A DNA stretch of 64,000 nt. Source: Sternotherus odoratus (taxonomy: Eukaryota > Chordata > Testudines > Kinosternidae). Both the position numbers and the translations under genes were made by a program. The notes under the pieces are model-generated. The model searched no databases. It was not told the DNA's origin and worked only from the letters and a program-made list of their open reading frames with translations. Below, one piece after another: positions 35,701 to 47,700 of the stretch. Location: positions 46,764,193 through 46,828,192 of the forward strand of contig JAVMKO010000005.1 of NCBI GenBank assembly GCA_032164245.1, read 5' to 3'. Each line of letters starts with the position of its first letter. Position 1 is the first letter of the stretch.

Positions 35701-38700
35701 AGGAAGGGGTGTGAAATTGGGGTTGGAAAGGCGTCAATCAGATATTGGCGTATGTCCTGGACTCATAACCTTCAGTGCCCTCCAAATTGCTGTGTTCCCC
35801 CAACCCACTTTGCAGAGGGTGATTATGCTTGTTAGTAGGGGTTGGGTGCAGTGGATAAGGGTGCTGGATCTGTGGGTTGGTCAGTGAAGGGAGGGGGGTG
35901 GGAGGCAGCTGTGGCTGGTAATAACCAGGCAGCAGTTGATACTGGCCTGAAGGGGCCAGAGGGCCAGAAGGGGAAGGGTTAAGGGGCAACTGACAATGGG
36001 GGTGGCAAGCAGGGGGCTGCTGCTCCTGAACGACAGCGATCCGCTGCAGAGTCTCTACTTGCAGCTCTAATATTCTAAGCAGCTTGTCAGCGCGCTTATC
36101 AGCACGCTGTTCGCGAGCTATCTCCCTCTGCTTCATTTGTTCCTCCCTCCGCTGTTCCCGACGCCTCATCTCCTCCTCCCTCCGTTCGCTGTCAGCGCGG
36201 TTGTCCATTGATGCCTGTTCCAGAACTTGCTTCAGAAGCTCCTCTTTGCTCTTTCTCGGTCTGCTTCGAATTTTACTTAGTTTTTGAGCCACAGATAAAG
36301 CTGGTGAGGATGTCAAGGACAAAGCTGGGGAAAGTTACAATTTCACAGTTAAAACACAAAATCCCATTGTTTGCAACAGACAGTATTAGGGAGTCCCACG
36401 CATTCCTTGAATCTCTGTGCAGTTTCCCTGTCCAAATAAGCCATATCACACACAGAGGTACCCACGGATCCCCGGGCATGGTGAGTCGCTGGGACAAGCA
36501 CTGTTTCCCTGCCTTTCTATACTATTGTTTTGGGGGAACGGTGGGCATTTGTGGGAACTGCAGTCTGATAAGCAATCTCCCAACATTCTGTGTAGGTTTT
36601 CGTGCTGGAAGATCTCTCTCTGTTGCGGGTGATGGAGCAAGACAGGGCGGGGATTTTAAGGAGATGTGGCTTCCGCCCAGGGCCATACGCGGCTTGCATC
36701 TGTGCGGCGATGCTGCCCCCACCACTCTTAGAAGAGTGGCGTGGACTGGTGACCGTGGCCGGGACAGTGAACACACTGGGGCTACCGCGAAACCTCCGCA
36801 GGCACATTGCAAGAGCTCTTATTGAGACCTTTGCAGAAATCACAGATGAGGATTACCGCGAGGTGATAGAGTACATCAATGCACTATTCCATATGTAGCC
36901 AAGCATGCAAGCATCCCTTTCCACCCTCGCCAAAGCTGTCTGCCCTCCCAATAGAAAAGTTTCTGTACCTGCGCAAACCGGTGCTGCAGCCCCAGCACCT
37001 CTAGCCGCCAGACGCTGTGGCTCGGTCTGGCTGCATTCTGGGCTTGAGAAGAGTTCCTGGCTGCATGTCTCCAGTGACTCCTCCGTGCCCTGGCTCGCTG
37101 CCGCGGGCGTGGCCGCCTCCTCCTCCTTGTCTACGTCCTGCTGCGAATCGCCATCCTGCTAGTCTCCAGCCTCCTTTCTCCACCCCACCCCCCTTCATTA
37201 GGGGGCTGGGAAGAAGTGTCCTGGGTGGTCGCTGGAGCGCACGTTGCATCACCACCCAGGATCGCATCCAGATCCTTGTAGAACTTGCAAAACACAGGGG
37301 CTGCCCCAGAGTGGCTGTTAGCGTCACGGGCTTTGCGATATGCAATCCTAAGCTCCTTTACTTTTGCCCGGCACTGCAGAGTGTCCCGCTCATGCCCGCT
37401 GTCCCTCATGGCCCGTGATATCAGGGCATAGGTATCGTAATTCCTGCGGCTAGACCGCAGCTGAGACTGGACAGCCGCTTCCCCCCAACAACTGATGAGG
37501 TCCAGCAACTCATGATCGGACCACGCTGGAGATTGCTTATTGCGAGGAGGCATGGCACGTGGAGTCCTGGGTCAAGCAAAATGGTTACCTGAGGAGCACT
37601 CCACGCCTGGCTGTAGCAAACAGGAAGGGGATTTTCAAATTTCCCTGGGAATTTAAAGGGCGGGTCTGATGTGTGGTCACCTGAGGACGCGACAGAAGAG
37701 TTTGAAATGATGGCCAGAGTGGCTCGAATGGGAATTATGGGCCAGGCTGGAGGAGGCTGGAGGCTCATTAACGTGCAATGGGTGTTCACATTCGTACCGT
37801 TGCGCTATAGCGCTAGCGCAAAAGCCCTTATTACCCTCAGAAACGTGGTTTACCAGTAGCGCTTTAAACTGAGACTTATTGCGCAAAATGTGCCTTGCAA
37901 GTGTGTACGGTTAGAGAGTTATAGTGCTCCTGGAGGCTTTTTAGTGCTATAAAGCGCCAGTGTAACCAAGCCCTTAGAGTGAGGCGTGCCTGAGTTCTCA
38001 CCTTAACTGAAGTTCTCTCTGTGATCAGGTTACTTTATCCCTTTGAAGTACGCTTCTTCATTGCGTGTTGAGGATGAAATAATATCTATTACATTTTCTG
38101 TTGAATAAAAGTGCTGAATGATTGTGACCCTTTATAGCTAACTGCAAGGAACAGGAAGAAGTTCCCTGCAGCATTTTACAATTGGCAAGGTGAATTACCT
38201 ACTACTTAAAAGCTATTTGCCTAGTATAGTTTTTGTTACTGGCGCTGTCACTAAGGCTGTGTCTACACTAGTGAGCTTACAGCGGGCACAGCTCTATTGA
38301 TGCAGCTTTGCCACTGTAAGATCACTCATCTAGCACCTCTGTGCTGACAGGAGAGAGATCTCCCATCGACATAATAAACCACCCCCAAAGAGTGGCGGTA
38401 GCTATGTCAGTGGGTGAAGTTCGCCCACCGACCTAATGCTGTGCACTCTACCACTTATGCTGGTGAAACATCACTCGGGGGGGTAGTTTTTTCCAGATTC
38501 CTGAGGGACATAAATGCTGACATTTAAGAACACTGCTGGGCAGAACTATTTGTTCTGGAAGAAAATAGTGGCAGATACTTAGCTATCTACCTATATACTG
38601 CCTTCTGTGTCTTTTGCAGTCAATACAACTGTGTACCACCCTGGGAATTTCTATTAATAAAGTGTAAAGCAAAGTGAAACAAATGTATGCAATTTAAAAC

Positions 38701-41700
38701 TCTAATTTGTTTAGTTTTTAATCTGTGGTAATCTCAGGCAACACAAAAGCCATCTGACATGTTTCTGAGAGTACTTTATTTTGTTGGTGAAGCATGGGGT
38801 ACTGGATTGCTTTGGTCATAGTTTATATTAGCCAGCTCTGCAGCATAGCCTGTGTTTTCATAGAGACTTTAATGTAGATCTAACCCATTATCTACTCCCT
38901 TAAAGAACCAGTTCTTCCTATTTCTGAAACAGATTCCAAAAATGGATTACTTAAATCACTATTAAATCTGGACTATGCTGCTAGAGAGACTGGTTACAAT
39001 TGAAGAATTTTGATATATCTCTTCAATACTAATTACTTGAAGGGCAGGTAGCTGTCGATTTTTGGATTAAGATGACTAGAAAAATCGGTTAAGATAGGAA
39101 GTGTTTAGTAGTATTTGAATTAAAGTAGCTCCAAGGAGCCCTAGTAACAGACCCAGACCTGTTGTGCAGGGCGCTGTACAAATATGGAACAATTAGATAT
39201 GCTTTCATTCTGTTGTCTCATTTTCAGGTTCCTTTGGACAGGTTAGGGGCCCACAACCAAACTATGGTGGCGCTTATCCAGGAACACCAAATTACGGGAG
39301 TCAACCTGCACCACCTCCCCCGCCAAAACGCTTGGATCCGGACTCCATTCCTAGCCCTGTAAGTTAATTCAGTTCTCACTATCATGAACTTCCACATAAA
39401 ACAGCATCTTCTAAATCAAACTGACAATCATACTTCAGCCCATGAACAGAGGTTCTGAGAATATAATTTCTGATTTAACAGAGCAGTATTACCTAGTGAT
39501 TAGAGCATGGAACTGGGTATAGGACATCTGAGTTCTATTCCTAACTCCATCATTGATTCTGTGTGTGGTCTTGAACACGTTATTGAGCCTTTCTCTCCCT
39601 TTGTTTCTCTATTTGTAAAAATGGGATACTTACCTGACTCAGACTCAAAATCAAAAGTATGGGGGTATATCAAGTGAACATTGATTTATCAGTGCATATT
39701 GTCACTCCCCCTGAACAGAATTTGATCATTGTGTGCTGATGTTTCTGTTAGTGGCTCTTTGAAAGGCCCTACATGTGCTGGTTTAGGCACAACACATGAC
39801 CTGCCTTCAAAATGATCAGAAGTCCTGTGGGGATTGTCACCTGAATTTTGAAAACTCCCACTTCACTGATGGAGCAAAATAAATTCCGCCTCTTGGTCCG
39901 AAACAGTTAACTGACTGACGCAAGTCCCAAAACTGCATTAATTCTATCTGACATTGAGATTACCCAGCTTCTGAGAGGGATATAAATAATTGAGTTAGAA
40001 ACCAATGATGGTTCAGTTTGAGGAGGCCCGAAGAGCTTGTTTATAGTATGGTGGGTCACTCATTATAAGTGTACTGTTAATCATGACAGGAACTGATTGA
40101 ATACATAACACCGTAGCACTTAATCCAGCTCTGCTGATATTTTGCTTATTTAAGGTATGGGTCATAAATGTGTTGTCTTTCCTGTCCCTCTAGATGTAAC
40201 TTCAAAGCAGCTTGTTAACTCTGTGCCCAAGAATGTTCTATGCAGAATCTTGAGACACTGGTAGTTGAAGGATGAGCTATTTCTCCAATTTTAATTCTCT
40301 ACAAAAGGGAGGTTCCAAAAAGCAGGCAGGGGAGTGCAGACAAGCAACCGTGTGAAATGGCCGTCTCTCATCATTCCTACCACTAGCCTCTTAGGCTCAT
40401 CCTCCACTCCTGATTCTGCTGAGTTGGTGTTTACAAAGACCACAATTGCTTCTGATGCTGACAGACTTTTTCAGGGCAATGTTTTAGTCAGGACTTTAAC
40501 TTTAATCTGGCTTCATGTTACCATTTGAGCTAGTTAACGGTATTGAAGTCCTAGGCTTTTCTGGTTTTTGATTTGGTTTGTGTGTGTTTTAGGACTTTGG
40601 TTTTTGGAAGGAATGGGGGCATTTTAATATCTTTGCTTGCTCCTCCCCTCTTTCACTAAATTAAATCTCAAGAAACTTGCATCAAGTGCCTCCATTGCAG
40701 CATGTTCTCAAAGCGTAAATCCCCCAATTCTAACAAAACAAGCATGTGAGCCATTGTCTCTGCCAACATAATGTTCAGAACCCAAGAACAGTTCAATGGC
40801 AAGACAGATTCTAGGATTAACGTGTCTTATGGAAGCAGATGTGTTCTTTTCCTCTTGTTGCATGCTTGTACAAATGTATATAACTCCAGTGCTATAAATT
40901 TGGTCAGAGAGAAGTAACACTGTTACTTTTTGTTTTATTACTCTTTCTTTGTTTTTCTTTTTGTGGCACTCTTACTTAAAACAAAAAACAAAAACAAAAA
41001 AAAGCAACTCAGTGAGCTGCCACCCCAGCAGAAACCCAGGCACAGAATAGACCCAGATGCAATTCCTAGCCCAGTAAGTGCGGTGTCTGTCTTCCGTCAT
41101 CTGTGTGTTGGTGACCACCTGTGCATGCTTGCGGCATAAGCTTCACCTTACTAACCCTTCAGTGTTAATCTTTTATCCTTCTTTCCCACCCCTTTCTGCT
41201 TACCTCATCAAAATGAATAAAATAAACACCACATGGGGACTGGTCATTAAATCACTTCTTATGTCATGAAATAAGGGGCAATAGAAAGTGGACAGCACTT
41301 TGGAAGCAGATTATGAAGAATGTCTCCCCTCCACATTGGCTGTCTGACCTTTAAAGGCAAAATACCTACCTACATCAGATTCCAGTTGGAAATGTATATG
41401 AAATGTAGTATGAATAGATACACGTACTCTCTCTGCATACCATATGCATTACAGGTACACACAGTTTGTTCCTTAGTGGAAGTCTCTTCCACCTATGTAA
41501 ATTGGATTTGGTTACTGTTGATTCTTTGAGGTGCCAATACTATGGGCCAGTATTTGATGCATTGTCTCACTTCTGAAGTAACTGTTTTGTTTTGGCATTA
41601 ATTCCTTGTCTGAATCCCTTAGCAGATTTCCTCTGAGTTATGGGGAGCTATAAACATCCTTTCATGATCTGTGATCCTACACCACTGTTAAAAATTCAAA

Positions 41701-44700
41701 TGTTAAATTTGTAAATTAGAAATATGCCTAGAGAATCTTTTTAAAATGAAAAGTATCTACTTTTGGATTGGAGAAAAACGGTGGATTAGATTTTCTATTA
41801 CCCCAATATCATTTCTGCTTTACTGGTGATTGGCTAAAGTTGGTCACTTGACTCCTATCTAATCAGTGATGACACCAACTTCAGTTAATCTGTAAAGTTT
41901 TGAGAAGAGATTTTTCCTGGAATGGTCACAATCTGATTCTGTGGTTGAGCATTCCATTTGCATGATTAGAACATGTACTGTATAAGGGTAACAAGAACAC
42001 TGCTGTATAACACTCTGCATGTTAAAATAGGTTGCAGATTGGGGGATATAATTTGGGGGGAATGGATTGTTCAGTGGGATCAGTGCTAGATTAATGCTTA
42101 AACTGGATTTGGCATTGGTACTCAAAAGGTAGGTAGTTACAAGGGCTCAGTACTCTTTCTATAATCTCCCATTCTGTGGCAGAGTTCATTGGATACTTTT
42201 TAATCCAAAAGTGCTGTTGAACTTCATAATGCATAATCTCTAATTAGATGTATTCTTTTAAACAAGTTTATCACGATAACTAGTGGATTTAACACTGTTA
42301 CCATCCTGTCGAGCTCAGTTTGAATGATCTGTAACAGTCTCAGTTGCAGACTGGCCTTGGTCCCAAAAGCTCAAAGTATGAACTAGAATAAGCACTGTGT
42401 AGAACTGATCAAATTCCTTCTGAGTTTTCATATTACTTTAGGTCAGAGTCTAATCAGATAGACAGTGAAACAGCTTCACTTTGTGAAAATACTGGGAACT
42501 TAACAGCTCAGAAAGAAAAGGCAGGCAAAAAAGAAAGTGCAAGCTGAAAGATATTTGGAATCTATAACAAAGCTGCCAGAGAGATCTGGCTGTGACTAGT
42601 TGCAACAGAGTATACTGGGGAGCAGTAAAGAGCAGAATACTGTTAAAAATTATTTTCTTGGGCCAAATTTTGCTTTGTAAGTCCAGATCAGACCTTAAAA
42701 TCTAAAACATGCTAATCTTCAAAATAATTTAAACAGAAAACAGTGAAAGGGGGGCTAAAATGTATGTTTTGTTGAAATAAACACATCTCTTGTCTTATTT
42801 CCAATTCAGAAACAATAAGAGTTGACTGGTAAAGCTTAAACGAGGTCTAGGCTTCTCAATTCTTAGAGCTAGTAATGTTTGTTCCAATCCCTGTCTGACT
42901 GCTTTGTAGCTCCAGATTCTATGTTCCCCCACCTGTGTCTCCATGAAATGAAGGCTGCTATAGCTAACTTGCTGCTTTCCATTCTAGATCCAAGTAATTG
43001 AAGATGACCGAAATAATCGAGGATCAGAACCATTCATCACTGGAGTTAGAGGGCAGGTCCCCCCCCTCGTTACTACCAATTTTCTGGTGAAAGATCAAGG
43101 TAAAAAAAGCACATTACCAAAGATCCAATTACATTATTGTCAGATGTTGTTAATGGTGAAGTCTGAGGAATGTTCCATTTGTGGTTCAGGGGCCAATGCA
43201 CTAGCTTTTTACCAGTGGAGGCCTGAGTTCAAATTCTCTTTCAGGTCACAAGTGAAATGAGTAGAGCCCCAACTTGGTCTCCATTAGATGTTTTGGCCAC
43301 CTAGAACTAATCAATAAGTAAAGACAATTGACACTTCTTTGAGGAAGGCATAAGAACTAGCATAGAAAAAGTTTGTTTTAAAAGCCAGGATAAAAGCTTT
43401 TCTTCAAGTGCTTGCTGATTTCCATTCCATTCTAGGTATGCATGCACCCAGGTACATGGCTGTTGGAGATTTTTGCCTTAGCAGTGTCTGTAGGGTCGAC
43501 TGTGGTGCCCACTTGAGTGCTGTGCTCATGCATCGGTATATTAGGTGCTGCTGGCCCTATGCCCTTCTAGTTCCTTCTTACCTCCCATGGTGGTTAGTCA
43601 AGGCACCTTTCCTTTGCATAGCAAGGATTAGCGGTTACTCTAGTCTTTGAGCCTTAGGGCCTTGTAAATAGTTTGTTTACAGTAGGTAGTAAGTAGTTGT
43701 TAAGTAGTCTAGTTAGAGAGAGAGTACCAGTGGGGACTTTGTCCCAAGCAGGGCATGCCCCAGTCTCCAGGTTTTAAGCCCTGCTCTGACTGCAACAGGC
43801 CTATGTGTATTAGTGATCCCCATAGCAGCTGCCTCAAAGACTTCAGGGAATCACACATGTGAAGCATCAGTAAATGTTGCATCTGTAAGAACTTTCCTTC
43901 CAGAACTCAGAGCGAGACATCTCTTTGAGAGCACTCCTCTTGGAGGCTGCTCTCCACCCGGCATTTGAGCCTTCCCGGCTAGACTCTGCTCTGAGCACCT
44001 CAGCCTCCGTGCACAATGCACACCAGCACCGGGCTCCATCCAGCACCACCCTCCATCACTGGTGCCTAGGAGGAGGTCAAGGAAGGGCGATGCCCTGGCA
44101 CTGAGCAAGAAGGGCAAAGGACCCAGTTTGGGGCAACAGCCCATACCGGAGCCACATGAGGACCTTCTCCCTTTCTCCCACTAATGGGGTCCCCTCACTC
44201 CCTGAGGCCTTCACCAGTGACTCCAGAAATTGGTGGGAGACCCAGACTGGTGCCTTCACAGGTTTTCCCAGCGCCCAGAGAGCAGAGGCCTCTATCAGTG
44301 CTACCAGCACCATGTGTGTTGTAGGTCATGGCAGAGGCTCCCAGTGAGGGCAAGCCAGTAATAAAGACCCCTCAGAGAGTGGGCAAATGATGATGGTCTC
44401 CAGGATCAAGACAGGGTTTTCCATCTCCACGCCCCAGGTCTCTGTCTTCTATAGGACATCCTAGATCACTGGCATCGCAGTCGCAGTCTCCGCCCTTTCA
44501 ACGCGGCTGCCTAGAGGAAGGCACCGGTCATCGTACCCCCAGCACCGACATCCTCCCACTGGCTGTCTCCTCGGTGCAGATCTCCGTTTCCTAGACCATG
44601 GGAGCAGTCTGCGTCACTACTGATCTACTCGAGGCACGAGGCTCCCATTGCAATGGTTAGCCATCAGATGCAAGCTTCTACATCCTCTCTGTGATCCAAC

Positions 44701-47700
44701 CGGAAGGTGATTTCTCCCGTACGGAAAGGGAATTCAGCCCTTTACTGCGACAGCACTGGCGTGATTGGGCACCTAAGGCTGAGTCGACCTCCGCGGTGCC
44801 ATCATGGTAGTGAGGCCAGTGGTTGGCACAATGACCCTTGTGGGGCTCATGGGGCTTGCCTGTAATACCAATGCTCCATCAATCCACTCCTCAGCCACCC
44901 CCTCAGAGCAGCAACTGGCGGCACCGAGCTTGGTGCATGAAGCGCACTTGGAGGCCAGGGTAGAGGAGCAAGCATCCATCTTGAAACCCTCTTCTTCCAC
45001 GAGGAATGATTTCCTGGGGCCTCCCCCAGAAACACAGTAGTCCTCGTCCTCCCCAGATCAGGCAGTGGCACTGTATACTCACTGCCATGGCTCATCAAAG
45101 GCAGATTTCAAGAACTGGTGCAGTGGAGCCTAGATCTGGTACATTCCACCTGCCTTGACTTGGGCCTGTTAGTAAACTAAGAGTTTGACCTTACAGCCAG
45201 TGCAATGAATAGAGTTCATTGGAACTGCTCTCGACTCCTGGAGGCGCATTTTCAGGAACCATCACATAATCGTCAGGGAGCTCAAAGCAGTTTGCCTGGC
45301 CTCCCAGATGTTGCTCCCCCACCTGAAGGGCAGGGTAGTGCAGGTCCTGACGAACAATACCACCCCAATGTATCACATCAACAGACACAACCAAGCCAGG
45401 TTGTTGGCCCTTTACCAAGAAGCTCTCCGCCTTTGGGACTTGTGTCCAGCATGTCGTCCTGGGACAGGAATGTGTTAGCAGATCACCTCAGTAGAACCTT
45501 CTCGTCTTGCCATGAGTGGCTGCTACATCCAGAGGCGGTCAGGGTGATCTTCCAGTGGTAGGGGATGCCCCAGGTGGACTTGTTCACATCCTGTCAGAAC
45601 AGGAAATGCCACTTGTTCCGCTCAATCCGGGGAATGCGTAGAGGCTCCCTATCAGATGCCTTTTTGCTCCCTGGTAGTGGGCTCTGATGTATGCCATCCC
45701 TTCAAGGGTCCAAAACTGCTGGCAAGACTGACAAGTCACTCCACTCATTGAAAGATTCAAGGGCCTCTCTCAGATCTTAATATTCATATTCCTGCAACAA
45801 AACATGAACAAGGCAGGTATTATACATCGCTAGTCTGACAGGCCCTATACACACAGCAACTGAGACCATACGATAACCAGAGACATAGGCAGAGACCGAC
45901 CAGATGCAGATCTAATTCTTCCCAACCCACCACATCCTAACAATCAATATTGAAACAGCAGATTTGAAGGTTTGGTCCAGGGCTTGACAAACCTCCCCCA
46001 ACTTTTGCTGCGAACATCATTTCCAACCAGCCGTCCTTTTACCAACTGCATAATACCATTCTATCCAACTTGGCGAACTGTCACTTCCGAAAGATGGGAA
46101 CTCGAAATCATCAAAATTGGCTACGCCATCCAGTTCCCCTCCAGCCTTCCCATCCACCCTCACTCCCCATCCCTCTTCAGGGACCCCTCATGAGCCTCTC
46201 CTGAGACAGGAAGTAGAACGTCTCCTACATCTGGGGAGGCTAAAACCAGTTTTGGTACATCAGAGGGAAGGGCTTCTATTCCCATTTTTTTTAACCCAGA
46301 AGAAGTCTGGAGGATGGTGTCACCCATCCTTGATCTCAGGAAGCTAAACAAATTTGTCAGAACACATGATTCAGGATGGTTGTTACCTACAATCATTCCA
46401 GCACTGGAACAAGAAGATTGATTTGCAGCCTCAACCTTCCAGGCGCATATTTTCACATTGCTATACATCCAACGGACCGGAAATTTCTTCCAGTCGTACT
46501 GGGATAGAGCCATTTCCAATATATGGTACTACCCTTTTGCCTTTCCACGGCCTCCTGAGTATTTTCCACTGTCCTTGCTGTGGCAGCAACCCACCTTTGC
46601 AAGCATGGGGTACAATATACCCCCTACTTACACAATTGTCTAATCAAGACGTACACTCAGGAAGAAGCCGTTGCTGTCGTGCAACAGACAGTGTCACTCT
46701 TCACAAGTCTCAGTCTACTAATACACGTCCAACAGTCCACACTAACTCCAGTCAGAAACTGGACTTCCATTATTTTTTGTTTATTGCCCATGACCTGTCC
46801 ATGACTTTTACTAAAAATAACCATGTCAAAATCTTAACCTTAATTATGTTGTTTCATCTCATGAATGAGGCATTGCTTGATCTGGGGGTTGGGTGAGGAG
46901 GGGAAAGATTTCCCTATATCTGCCTGCATTATGTTTGACTACAGGGACAGCTATCACTCTCACATTTTCAAAAGCGTATAAATTCCCTTGTAAGCTATAG
47001 AATCCAATTCTGCTATTGTGTCACTTTTTTAATACTGCCAGACAGAGGCTGTTGGCATTAAAAATGGAATCTCTACAAACCTTAGAGAGGGAAAAACTGC
47101 ATTATGACTTGACATGTTGCCCATAATACTTGCATTAATATAGAAATATAACCTTTATTAAAGATCTTTATTTATCTCTGTTCTCCCCTTCAGGTAACAC
47201 GAGCCCCCGCTACATAAGATGCACGTCTTACAATATTCCTTGCACCTCAGATATGGCCAAACAATCCCAGGTTCCCCTAGCTGCTGTCTTAAAACCACTG
47301 GCTACACTACCCACAGATGAGGTGAGAGCAACATCCTGGATCTGCATTAAGAGACTCTGAACTCCTGGCAGCACGTTTCTTCAGTATATGTCTGTCTGTT
47401 GGAGCCAGATAATTTAAATTTTTGTGGAAGGAGAGTGGAGGGTGAAGACTAAGCAAGCATCAGTTCTCAACAAATGTACAGTGTGAAGTAATTGTTATGC
47501 ACGAGTGGGCTATTCTATGTGCTATGAAAGAACTGAAGAATTTGACCACTGCAATAATATTTACTCCTGGGCGAATTCTGCATCACTGTGCATGTGCAGA
47601 ATTTGTCCTCCACGGATTTCTTTGCTTCCCCACATTAAAATGACTTTCTGACGGGGAAGGAAAGGGAAACCACAAGACCGGTCATATGATCCTTCCCAGC

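Larger units (their letters stand above)
33860..37973. mobile_element. PIF/Harbinger DNA transposon, nearly intact (element B)
   Basis: Ends GCCCTAGGTTACACT and, reversed, GGGCTTGGTTACACT; flanked by TTA at 33857-33859 and 37974-37976. 4114 bp in intron 5. It holds a DDE transposase (+, 34232-35483, one frameshift), a two-exon Myb/SANT-like gene (-, 37553-35738, one frameshift) and an extra + strand ORF (36632-36898) opposite the Myb-like intron. Subterminal regions carry repeated GCGC/AGCGC motifs (33890-34020 and 37800-37960), likely binding sites for the element's own proteins. The few lesions suggest recent activity. Confidence 0.9.
31632..39227. other. SEC24C: Intron 5
   Basis: The longest intron after intron 1, about 7.6 kb, over half of it transposon (CR1, Harbinger B, MITE). 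33200-33855 and 38500-39220 show nothing I can name. Confidence 0.8.
39359..42987. other. SEC24C: Intron 6
   Basis: It contains the MIR copy (39483) and the exon 6b candidate (41005-41073). No other feature recognised in 39640-40900 or 41080-42980. Confidence 0.7.

Noticed and set aside
41012..41073. Alternative acceptor CTCAG for exon 6b
   Set aside because: It would give a length not divisible by three and shift the reading frame of the SEC24C core.
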